From Actinomycetota bacterium (GTDB lineage: Bacteria; Actinomycetota; Thermoleophilia; Gaiellales; Gaiellaceae), in NCBI GenBank assembly GCA_005884575.1, contig VAWW01000083.1, forward strand, positions 1 to 38,829: DNA of 38,829 nucleotides, given 5' to 3'. A model generated the notes under the pieces. That model did not search any database. It was not told the DNA's origin and worked only from the letters and a program-made list of their open reading frames with translations. A program made the position numbers and the translations under genes. Positions 24,267 through 31,544 of this stretch are shown here, piece after piece; positions within the stretch are counted from its first letter, which is position 1; the number at the start of each line of letters is the position of its first letter.

Positions 24267-25360
24267 AGCCGCGGGTGCTCTTCGTCGGCCGGACGCGCTA
24301 CCGCCTGCCGCTCGATCCCGCGGTCGCCCCGAAGTGGGAGGCGCTCGGCCGCGAGCTCGACGTGCGCGTCGTCGGGACCGCGGCACCCGACTCGGCGCCC
24401 GGCGACGGAACCTTCCGGCTCGTCCCGCGGCGGCGCGTGCTCGACGGCCCGCGCTTCTGGGCGGGGCTTCCGGTTCGGGTCGCGCGGGAGATCCGCGGCT
24501 TCCGGCCGGAGGCGATCGTGACGCAGACGGCGTACGAGGCTGCGGCGGCTCTCGCCGCGCGCCGGCTGACCCGCAGCGACGCGCGCGTGGTGCTCGAAGT
24601 GCACGGCGACTGGCGGACCTCGACGCGTCTCTACGGCTCGCCTGCACGGCGTGCGCTCGGCGGCCTCGGCGATCGCATCGCCGCGTGGGCGGTGCGGCGC
24701 GCAGACGTCGTGCGCACGGTGTCGCCGTTCACGTCCTCGCTCGTCCGCGAGCTCGGAGTGGAGCCGGCGGCGACTTTCCCCGCCTACATGCACCTCGAGC
24801 CGTTCGTCGAGCGTCCGCCGGCGCCGCTGCCGGAGCAGCCGGTCGCGCTCTTCGTCGGCGTGCTCGAGGCGTACAAGAACGTCGACGGGCTCGCGGCGGC
24901 GTGGCGGCTTGTGGCGCCGCGCGCCCCGGACGCGACGCTACGCATCGTCGGCCGGGGGACGCGCACGGACGTCGTCGAGTCCCTCGTCCACGACCTGCCC
25001 GCGCAGACGCGCTGGGACAAGCGCCTTTCGGCCGACGAGGTCGTGCGCGCACTCGACGACGCGACCGTGCTCGTGCTGCCCTCGCGCTCCGAAGGGATGG
25101 GGCGCGTCCTCGTCGAGGCGTTCTGCCGCGGCCGCGGCGTCGTCGGCACGCGTGCCGGCTCGATCCCGGATCTCGTCGAGGACGGCGTCAACGGCCTGCT
25201 CGTCGAGCCGGGCGACGAGGCGGCGCTCGCCGACGCGATCGTCCGCGTGCTGACCGAGCCCGGCCTCGCCGAGCGGCTCGGCGAGGCCGCGCGCGAGCGT
25301 GCGGCGTCGTGGCTCCAGACGCCGGACGAGTACGCCGCCCGCGTCCGCGCCCTCGTATGA
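24263..25360 (+). CDS. Family 4 glycosyltransferase (paralogue of 26346)
   Basis: A 365-residue GT-B protein beginning RVLFVGRTRYRLPLD. Internal blocks are LEVHGDWRTSTRLYGSPARR, VSPFTSSLVRELGVEPAATF, LFVGVLEAYKNVDGLAAAW, VLVLPSRSEGMGRVLVEAF and DGVNGLLVEPGDEAALADAI. Each of these blocks has a close counterpart in the gene at 26346, so the two are paralogues on either side of a third GT4. The Glu pair in SEGMGRVLVEAF marks the donor site. GTG 24263 overlaps the upstream stop; the TGA overlaps the next ATG. Probably a retaining transferase acting at the cytoplasmic face; donor unknown. Confidence 0.88.
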   Translation: MKPRVLFVGRTRYRLPLDPAVAPKWEALGRELDVRVVGTAAPDSAPGDGTFRLVPRRRVLDGPRFWAGLPVRVAREIRGFRPEAIVTQTAYEAAAALAARRLTRSDARVVLEVHGDWRTSTRLYGSPARRALGGLGDRIAAWAVRRADVVRTVSPFTSSLVRELGVEPAATFPAYMHLEPFVERPPAPLPEQPVALFVGVLEAYKNVDGLAAAWRLVAPRAPDATLRIVGRGTRTDVVESLVHDLPAQTRWDKRLSADEVVRALDDATVLVLPSRSEGMGRVLVEAFCRGRGVVGTRAGSIPDLVEDGVNGLLVEPGDEAALADAIVRVLTEPGLAERLGEAARERAASWLQTPDEYAARVRALV

Positions 25361-26349
25361 GGATGCTCGTCTTCGTCACGCAGCAGGCCGACCCGGAGCA
25401 TCCGGTGCTCGGCGCGACGGCCGCCCAGATCGCCGCCCTGGCCGCGCGCGTCGACGAGGTGCTCGTGCTCGCGAACGGTCCGGTCGCGGATGGGCTGCCC
25501 GCGAACTGCCGCGTCCGCAGCTTCGCCGCGCCGTCGAAGCTCGGCCGCACGTCGCGCTACCTCCGCGCGCTGATTCCTGCGCTCGCACCGCGCCCGGTCG
25601 CCGTGCTCGCCCACATGAGCCCGGTCTACGCCGTCGTCGCGGCCCCGCTCGCGCGCCCGCTCGGCGTCCCGGTCCTGCTCTGGTTCACGCAGGCCGGCGG
25701 TGGCCGCCTGCTGCGTGTCGCCGAGCCGCTCGTGAGCGCGATCCTCACGGTCGACCGCCGGACCGTCCCGCTCGACTCGAAGAAGGTGCGCCCGATCGGC
25801 CACGGCATCGACGTCTCCGCGTTCCGAGGAGTTAGTGGCTTAGAGCCACAAGCGACCTTACGGCTCCTCGGGCTCGGACGGTACGCGCCGGTCAAGGGCT
25901 GGGACGTCGCTATTCGCGCGCTCGCTGAGCTTCCCGACGCCGAGCTGACGATCCACGGGTCGACGCTCACCGATGCCGATCGCCGTAACCGCGCCGAGCT
26001 CGAGCGGCTCGCGCACGAGCTCGGCGTCCGTGCGACCTTCGGCGACGCGGTACCGCGCAGCGAGGTGCCGCGGTTGCTCGCCGAGGCCGACGCGCTCGTC
26101 AATCCCACGCGCGGCAACGCGGCGGACAAGGTCGTCTTCGAGGCGGCAGCCGCCGGGATTCCGGTGCTCGCCGCCTCGCCCGTCTTCGACGGCTTCCTGC
26201 CGCCGGAGCTCCGCTTCGACGGGCCGCACGAGCTCGCGGAGCGTCTGCGCACGCTCGACCCGGCGGCGGCGAACGGGCTGCGCGCGAAGGTCGAGGCCGA
26301 GCACTCCGCGGCGCACTGGGCCGACGCCGTGCTGGCGGCGGGGCGATGA
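25357..26349 (+). CDS. Family 4 glycosyltransferase carrying an in-frame palindromic insert
   Basis: A 330-residue GT-B protein: FVTQQADPEHPVLGATAAQI, HMSPVYAVVAAPLARPLGVP, VRPIGHGIDVSAF, LGLGRYAPVKGWDVAIRAL and NPTRGNAADKVVFEAAAAG, where the donor Glu lies. Between DVSAFRG and TLRLLGLGRY is the peptide VSGLEPQA (from residue 159), coded by a degenerate copy of the 23-bp palindrome at 25831-25853. It falls at the junction between the two Rossmann-like domains, a tolerant loop. Surrounding codons are much more GC-biased than this insert. ATG 25357 overlaps the upstream TGA. The protein is somewhat shorter than most GT4 enzymes, but both domains look present. Confidence 0.85.
   Translation: MRMLVFVTQQADPEHPVLGATAAQIAALAARVDEVLVLANGPVADGLPANCRVRSFAAPSKLGRTSRYLRALIPALAPRPVAVLAHMSPVYAVVAAPLARPLGVPVLLWFTQAGGGRLLRVAEPLVSAILTVDRRTVPLDSKKVRPIGHGIDVSAFRGVSGLEPQATLRLLGLGRYAPVKGWDVAIRALAELPDAELTIHGSTLTDADRRNRAELERLAHELGVRATFGDAVPRSEVPRLLAEADALVNPTRGNAADKVVFEAAAAGIPVLAASPVFDGFLPPELRFDGPHELAERLRTLDPAAANGLRAKVEAEHSAAHWADAVLAAGR
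25831..25853. repeat. Coding palindrome B1 (GTGGCT-TAG-AGCCAC core)
   Basis: A 6-bp perfect core stem around TAG, with weaker outer pairing, in a run of AT-richer codons (GTT AGT GGC TTA GAG CCA CAA GCG). It resembles B2 and B3 over most of its length, but its right arm has diverged (CACAAGC in place of CACTTGC). It is read in the phase that gives VSGLEPQA. Confidence 0.75.
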
Positions 26350-27419
26350 AGGTGCTGTTCGTCTCGCGCGAGCGGCATCGCCTGCCGCTCGACGACGTGC
26401 AGCGGCGCAAGTGGGACGCGATCGCCGCCGAGGTCGAGCCGCGGGTGCTCGCGTCCGCGCCCGACGGCTTCCCGACCGAGGACGGGCGCTTCCGCCTCGC
26501 GCCGCCCTTCCGTCCGCGTGTCCTCGACGGGCTCGTCTTCTACGCGGCGCTGCCCCTCCGCGTCGCCCGCGAGCTGCGGAGCTTCCGCCCCGACGCGGTG
26601 CTCGCGCAGGGAGTCCACGAGACGGCCCTCGTCCTCCTGGCCCGTCGGCTCGCAGGGAGCCCGGCGAAGGTCGTCCTCGACCTCCACGGCGACTGGCGGA
26701 CGGCGACGCGGCTCTACGGCTCGCCGCTGCGCCGCCTGCTCAGCCCGCTCGCCGACGCGTTCGGCCCTGTCGCGATCCGCCGGGCCGACGCCGTCAGGGC
26801 CCTTTCGCCCATGACCCAGGGTCTGGCACAGGGACATGGCCGCGAGCCGGCCGCCGTCTTCCCCGCCTACGTCGATCTCGAGGCGTTCTCCGCACCGATC
26901 CCGCCTCTGCCCGCGCAGCCGCGCGCGCTCTTCGTCGGCGTCCTCGAGCGGTACAAGGCCTTCGACACGGTGCTCGCGGCGTGGCCGCTCGTGCCCGACG
27001 GGACGCTCCACGTCGTCGGATCCGGGACGCTCGCGCCCTTCCCGAAGACCGAGCGCGTCGAGTGGACGCCGCGCCTCACCGCCCCGGAGGTGGCCGCCGC
27101 CATGGACGAGGCGACGGTCCTCGTGCTCCCCTCCCGCTCCGAGGGCCTGCCGCGCGTCGCGATCGAGGCGCTGCAGCGCGGCCGGCCGATCATCGGCGGC
27201 CGCGCCGGCGGCATCCCGGACATCGTCCGCGATGGCGTCAACGGCCTGCTGGTCGAGCCCGGAGATCCGCAGGCCCTCGCCGACGCGATCGTTCACGTCT
27301 TCGCCGACCGCGAGCTCGCCGAGCGCCTCGCCGCCGGCGCACGCGAGACCGCGGCCGAGTGGCGCGCGACGCCGGAGGAGTACGCCAGGCGCCTCGGAGA
27401 GCTCCTCAGGGGAGCCTAG
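26346..27419 (+). CDS. Family 4 glycosyltransferase (paralogue of 24263)
   Basis: A 357-residue GT-B protein starting VLFVSRERHRLPLD, with LDLHGDWRTATRLYGSPLRR, REPAAVFPAYVDLEAF, LFVGVLERYKAFDTVLAAW, VLVLPSRSEGLPRVAIEAL and DGVNGLLVEPGDPQALADAI. These blocks align one-to-one with the enzyme at 24263. The donor-site Glu residues are in SEGLPRVAIEAL. Where the paralogue reads SPFTSSLVRELGVEP this one reads SPMTQGLAQGHGREP with unusual codons and an imperfect inverted repeat in the DNA, but the length is unchanged. ATG 26346 overlaps the upstream TGA (ATGA). Cytoplasmic; the donor sugar is unknown. Confidence 0.88.
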   Translation: MKVLFVSRERHRLPLDDVQRRKWDAIAAEVEPRVLASAPDGFPTEDGRFRLAPPFRPRVLDGLVFYAALPLRVARELRSFRPDAVLAQGVHETALVLLARRLAGSPAKVVLDLHGDWRTATRLYGSPLRRLLSPLADAFGPVAIRRADAVRALSPMTQGLAQGHGREPAAVFPAYVDLEAFSAPIPPLPAQPRALFVGVLERYKAFDTVLAAWPLVPDGTLHVVGSGTLAPFPKTERVEWTPRLTAPEVAAAMDEATVLVLPSRSEGLPRVAIEALQRGRPIIGGRAGGIPDIVRDGVNGLLVEPGDPQALADAIVHVFADRELAERLAAGARETAAEWRATPEEYARRLGELLRGA

Positions 27420-27429
27420 ACTTGGCGGC

Positions 27430-28317
27430 GTGAGAGAGCAAGTCAAGCAGGCGCTGAAGAACGGGCTCTACCGGACGATCGGGGAGACGACGAAGGGCCT
27501 CGGCGCCGTCAACGGCGACGGCCGCACGCTGCGCGTGCTCATGTACCACAAGGTCAACGACCTCGCCGGCAACCGCATGTCGATGCCGATCTCGAAGTTC
27601 GACGAGCAGATGGCGCACCTCGGCGAGCTCGGCTACACCGTCGTCGGCCTCGACGACGTGCTCGACCACTACGTCGGCGGGAAGCCGCTCGCGGCCGGCG
27701 CCGTGCTCATCACGTTCGACGACGGCTACCGCGACAACCTGCAGAATGCCGCACCGATCCTGCACAAGTACGGCTATCCGGCCGTGCAGTTCGTCCCGCT
27801 CGGCTACGTCGGTGATCCCCTGCCGCTACCGCACGAGGAGCGGCTCGCGGCGCGCGGCCTCTTCAACCGCACCGTCGACTGGGGCGAGCTCGCGGAGCTC
27901 GAGAGCGCGGGCATCCGGATCGAGTCGCACGGGATCAGCCATCGCCCGCTCGCCGACCTCGAGATCGACGAGGCGGCGCGCGAGATCGTCATCTCGAAGC
28001 TGCGACTCGAGGAGCGGCTCGGCCGGCCGGTGCGCGCGTTCTCGTACGTGAAGGGATCCGAGGCGCACTACAAGCCCGTGCACCTGAGCCTCGTGCGCCA
28101 AGCCGGCTACGACGTCGCGTTCACGTCGGTCTCGGGCGCGAACTCGCCGTCGAGCGATCCGCTCGAGCTGCACCGCTACAACGTCGAGCCGTATCCCTCG
28201 CGGACGTTCGAGCTCGTGCTCGCCGGCGCCTGCGACCTGATCGGCCTGAAGGACACCGTCACCGGCACGCACGCACGGCGCCTCTTCAATGCGGCGCTCG
28301 GCACGTCGAGCAAGTGA
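27430..28317 (+). CDS. NodB-type polysaccharide deacetylase
   Basis: A 295-residue CE4-type enzyme: VLMYHKVND, LITFDDGYRDN with Asp97-Asp98, ESHGISHRPL with His167 and His171 as metal ligands, and FSYVKGSEAHY near the C-terminal half. It has no obvious signal peptide, in contrast to the deacetylase at 5936, so it may act on lipid-linked intermediates or nucleotide sugars inside the cell. GTG 27430 is used because the frame upstream belongs to the preceding gene. It starts ten bases after the GT4 stop, and its TGA overlaps the next GTG. Confidence 0.87.
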   Translation: MREQVKQALKNGLYRTIGETTKGLGAVNGDGRTLRVLMYHKVNDLAGNRMSMPISKFDEQMAHLGELGYTVVGLDDVLDHYVGGKPLAAGAVLITFDDGYRDNLQNAAPILHKYGYPAVQFVPLGYVGDPLPLPHEERLAARGLFNRTVDWGELAELESAGIRIESHGISHRPLADLEIDEAAREIVISKLRLEERLGRPVRAFSYVKGSEAHYKPVHLSLVRQAGYDVAFTSVSGANSPSSDPLELHRYNVEPYPSRTFELVLAGACDLIGLKDTVTGTHARRLFNAALGTSSK

Positions 28318-29135
28318 CCTTCGCACAGCTGCGCGGGCTGATGCAGGCGGCGTACGGGTCCGCGCCCGCCGAGCGGGAGGTCGAGTGGTGGTTCGACGGG
28401 AATCCGGTGGGCTCTCAACTGCTCGTTGAGAACGGCAAGGGCGCAGACGGGATGAGCCTCGCCCGCGTCGCCGTCGACGGCGAGGAACGCGTGGCGGGCT
28501 TCGTCGTGCACGCCGTGACGGCGCCTGCCGCACGCGGCGAGGGCGTCTTCTCGCGGCTCCAGCGGACGAACGAGGAGTGGGCCGCCGGGGAAGGGGCGTC
28601 GCTTGCGCTCGGGTTCACGACGGCGATGGCGACGCGCGTCCTCGTCGGCAAGCTCGGCTGGGAGCTGCTCGGGCGGCCGCGCATCTGGGCGCGCATCCGG
28701 GCGCGGCGCGGCGGCTCGCTGCGCGGCGACGAGATCCGCGGCTTCGACGAGCGGCACTCGCAGCTCGACCTCGGCGGGCGCGCGCACCTGATCAAGGACG
28801 CGCGCTGGCTCGACTGGCGTTACAGGGACTCGCCGCGGCCCTACCGGCTCGTGGAGGGGCGCGGCGGCTACGCGGTCGTGGGGATCGGCCGGCACCGCGG
28901 CCTGGTCGCGGGAGCGATCTGCGAGCATGTTGGCGGCGCGTCCGTGCTGCGCCGGGCCGTCCGGGCCGTGAACGCGCCCGTCGTCTTCGCGCTACCGACC
29001 CGCCCGGCGGCCTACGCGGCGGGGGGCTTCGTGCCGACCCCGTGGCGGCTCAACTTCGTCGGCCGCCGCCTCGACGGCAACGTCCCGCTCCCGCGAGACT
29101 GGCGGCTCGTCCTCGGCGACACCGACTTCTTCTGA
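28314..29135 (+). CDS. GNAT-like N-acetyltransferase
   Basis: The 273-residue protein has the opening of a two-domain GNAT group common in actinobacterial polysaccharide loci: EWWFDGNPVGSQLLVENG, FVVHAVTAPAARGEGVFSRL (the acetyl-CoA-binding RGxG-like turn) and ALGFTTAMATRVLVGKLGWELLGRP. A second half starts near DARWLDWRYRDSPRPY. It probably acetylates an amino sugar or another small acceptor in the cytoplasm; the acceptor is inferred. A 7-bp inverted repeat lies inside the codons at 28413-28431. GTG 28314 overlaps the upstream stop, and its own stop overlaps ATG 29135 of the pseudogene that follows. Confidence 0.75.
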   Translation: MTFAQLRGLMQAAYGSAPAEREVEWWFDGNPVGSQLLVENGKGADGMSLARVAVDGEERVAGFVVHAVTAPAARGEGVFSRLQRTNEEWAAGEGASLALGFTTAMATRVLVGKLGWELLGRPRIWARIRARRGGSLRGDEIRGFDERHSQLDLGGRAHLIKDARWLDWRYRDSPRPYRLVEGRGGYAVVGIGRHRGLVAGAICEHVGGASVLRRAVRAVNAPVVFALPTRPAAYAAGGFVPTPWRLNFVGRRLDGNVPLPRDWRLVLGDTDFF

Positions 29136-29411
29136 TGGAGGTCCGTCCGCTCGTCGACGACGACCGCGAATGGGTCGCAGAGCTCGTCGCGCAGCGTTGG
29201 GGCGCACCCATCGTCGTTTCGCGAAGACGGACACATCGCCCGTCGGACCTCGACGGCTTCGTCGCCCTCGACGAGGGACGACCTCCGCGTGCTGCGCTTC
29301 TACCAGCGTCGCGGCTTCGTCCTCGCCGCGCTCCACCGCGACGCGCTCGCCGAGGCGCGCCGGCACGTGATCCCGCTGCGCGACGAGCTCGAGCTCGAGC
29401 GGCTGCTGTAA
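29135..29411 (+). pseudogene. Broken GNAT acetyltransferase (internal deletion plus frameshift)
   Basis: ATG 29135 opens EVRPLVDDDREWVAELVAQ then WGAPIVVSRRRTHRPSDLDG then FVALDEG, the N-terminal part of a GNAT protein. Near 29275-29281 the reading must change frame: the sequence then gives DDLRVLRFYQRRGFVLAALH, RDALAEARR and DELELERLL followed by TAA 29409-29411, the usual C-terminus of the same family. The whole central acetyl-CoA-binding part (roughly 60-70 residues in intact relatives) is missing. If read straight through, the first frame gives an Arg/Ala-rich nonsense tail. Both ends and the operon position (TGATG overlap upstream, GTG 29422 downstream) are preserved, so the deletion is probably recent. 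No function is expected. Confidence 0.8.
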
Positions 29412-29421
29412 TGGGCGCGCC

Positions 29422-30513
29422 GTGACGGAAACGGTTCTCCATCTCCAGAAGGTCGCCGGAATCTCGGGTTCGGAGGCGCATCTGCTCTCGCTGCTGCCGC
29501 GGCTGCGCGAGCGCGGCTGGAACGCGCGCATGTTGATGCTGCACGAGCACGAGCAGGGCGCGTGGCAGTTCGCCGAGGCGCTCGAGAATCGCGGCGTGCC
29601 CGTCGACGCGATCCCCATCCGGCGCGACGTCGATCCGGTCACCTTCCTGCAGCTGACGCGGTACCTCGCGCAGCACCGTCCCGCGATCCTGCACACGCAC
29701 CTCGTCCACGGCGACGTCTACGGACAGCTCGCCGGCGCGACCGCGCGCGTGCCCGTGCGCATCTCGACCAAGCACGGCTTCAACGAGTTCCGCGAGGTCC
29801 CGTACTTCGGCCTCGCCGACCGCGCGGTCGCGAGCCTCGCGCACGTCCACGTCGCGATCTCGCGCGGTCTCGCCCGCTATCTCGAGGAGGTCGAGGGCTT
29901 CGACGGGACGAGCTTCGAGATCGTCCACTACGGGATCGAGCCGAACGGCGAGCCGAAGCCCTACGGCGGCGGCACGCCACGGCTGCTCTCGGTCGGCCGG
30001 CTGATCCCGATCAAGGGCCACGTCGTGCTTCTGCGCGCGATCGCGGAGGCGCGCAAGGAGCTGCCGGATCTCGAGCTGGACATCGCGGGACGCGGGCCAC
30101 TCGAGCCCGCTCTGCGCGCGCTCGCGCTCGAGCTCGGGATCGCCGGCGCCGTGCACTTTCTCGGCCAGGTCTCGCCGGTGCAGGGGGCGATCGAGCGCGC
30201 GGCGATCATCGTCGCGCCGTCGATGGGCGAGGGCTTCGGCATGGTCGCGCTCGAGGCGATGGAGCGCTCGCGGCCGGTCATCGCCGCCGAGATCGGCGGC
30301 CTCGGCGAGCTCGTGGAGCACGGCGTCACAGGCCTGCTCGTCCCGCCCGGGGAGGTCGAGCCGCTGCGGGACGCGATCGTCCGGCTCGGCACTGACCTCG
30401 AGCTCGCCGCGCAGATGGGAGCCGCCGGCCGCCGCCGCGCACTGGCGCATTTCCTCCAGCAGCGCTGCACCGACCGGACGGAGATCCTCTACGCGGAGGC
30501 GCTCGAGCGGTAG
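29422..30513 (+). CDS. Family 4 glycosyltransferase
   Basis: A 363-residue GT-B enzyme: VLHLQKVAGISGSEAHLLSLL, LHTHLVHGDVYGQLAGATAR, ISTKHGFNEFR, VGRLIPIKGHVVLLRAI, IAGRGPLEPALRALALELG and the donor-binding SMGEGFGMVALEAMERSRPV. It shares the HTHLVHxDVYG and STKH blocks with the convergent gene at 30489, so the two are related GT4 enzymes. GTG 29422 lies ten bases after the pseudogene stop. It is the last gene of the plus-strand run from 21850. The 3' end overlaps the opposite gene by 25 bases. Confidence 0.9.
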   Translation: MTETVLHLQKVAGISGSEAHLLSLLPRLRERGWNARMLMLHEHEQGAWQFAEALENRGVPVDAIPIRRDVDPVTFLQLTRYLAQHRPAILHTHLVHGDVYGQLAGATARVPVRISTKHGFNEFREVPYFGLADRAVASLAHVHVAISRGLARYLEEVEGFDGTSFEIVHYGIEPNGEPKPYGGGTPRLLSVGRLIPIKGHVVLLRAIAEARKELPDLELDIAGRGPLEPALRALALELGIAGAVHFLGQVSPVQGAIERAAIIVAPSMGEGFGMVALEAMERSRPVIAAEIGGLGELVEHGVTGLLVPPGEVEPLRDAIVRLGTDLELAAQMGAAGRRRALAHFLQQRCTDRTEILYAEALER

Positions 30514-31544
30514 AAGCCGAACGTGCGGTCGGCCATGCGGGCGACCGAGAACTCCGCGCGGGCTCGGGCGAGGCCGGCGGCGCCGTAGCCGTCCGGATCG
30601 TCGAGCACGCGGAGCAGCGCCGTCGCAAGCGCGTCCGCGTCGTCCGGCGCGACGAGCAGCCCGGTCTCGCCGTCGACGACGATCTCCGGGATCGAGCTGA
30701 CGCGGGTTGCAACGACCGGAAGCTCCGCGAGCATCGCCTCGAGCAGCGCGAGCCCGAACCCTTCCCAGCGCGCCGGGTGGACGAGCAACTCCGCCCGCCG
30801 CAGCCACGCCGCCACGTCGGGGACGCGGCCGAGCAGGTGGACGCCGTCGCCGCAGAGCCGCGCGCGCTCGGGGCCGTCGCCGAGGACGACGAGCACCGCA
30901 TCCGGATGCCGCTCGCGGACGCGGGCGAGCGCCTGCACGGCGACGTCGATGCCCTTCTGCGGCACGAGCCGGGCGATCGCGAGCAGCACGCGCGCGCCGG
31001 CGGGAACATCGTCGGCCGGATTCTCGCCCCACGGCTGCGGCAGCTCGTCGAGGCCGTAGTGGATCGTCGTCACCTTGTCCGCCGGAAGGCCGACGCGCTC
31101 GACGTTGAAGCGTCGCAGCGAGTCGGTGATCGTCACGATCCCTGCACTCGCCGCCGCGAGTCCGCGCTCGACGTAGCGGAACGGCCCGAGGCGGAACGGG
31201 TCGTCGTTGTGCTTCGTCGAGACGAGCGGTGCGCGGGCGAGCTTCGCGGCGGCGCCGCCGTAGACGTCGGCGTGGACGAGGTGCGTGTGCACGACGTCCG
31301 GCCGGATCCGCCGTAGCTCGCGCGTCAGCCGGGCCAGCAGCAGCGGGTCGAGGTCGCGAGGGTTCGCGAGCCGCACGGCCGGGACGCGCAGCGCGTCGTA
31401 GAACGGCTCCGCGTCGCCGCCGGGATCGTCCAGCCCGACGAGCACGGGCTCGACGCCGCGCTCCGCGAGCGCCGGCAGCAGCGTCAGGAGATGTCGCTCC
31501 GATCCGCCGATGCCGCGGATCCGGTGGACGTGAGCGACCCTCAC
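30489..31544 (-). CDS. Family 4 glycosyltransferase
   Basis: A 351-residue GT-B enzyme: VAHVHRIRGIGGSERHLLTLL, VVHTHLVHADVYGGAAAKLA, VSTKHNDDPFR, IARLVPQKGIDVAVQAL, VLGDGPERARL and HPARWEGFGLALLEAMLAELPVV with the donor Glu pair. It is similar in layout and motifs to the convergent enzyme at 29422. GTG 31544 overlaps the stop of the preceding membrane protein (GTGA), so it is the third gene of the minus-strand run AsnB-like / GT39-like / GT4. Cytoplasmic face; specificity unknown. Confidence 0.9.
   Translation of the reverse strand: MRVAHVHRIRGIGGSERHLLTLLPALAERGVEPVLVGLDDPGGDAEPFYDALRVPAVRLANPRDLDPLLLARLTRELRRIRPDVVHTHLVHADVYGGAAAKLARAPLVSTKHNDDPFRLGPFRYVERGLAAASAGIVTITDSLRRFNVERVGLPADKVTTIHYGLDELPQPWGENPADDVPAGARVLLAIARLVPQKGIDVAVQALARVRERHPDAVLVVLGDGPERARLCGDGVHLLGRVPDVAAWLRRAELLVHPARWEGFGLALLEAMLAELPVVATRVSSIPEIVVDGETGLLVAPDDADALATALLRVLDDPDGYGAAGLARARAEFSVARMADRTFGFYRSSASA

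Noticed and set aside
29380..29402. GCTCGAGCTCGAGC as a palindromic repeat
   Set aside because: It is a simple run of Glu/Leu codons (GAG CTC) that occurs often by chance in this composition.
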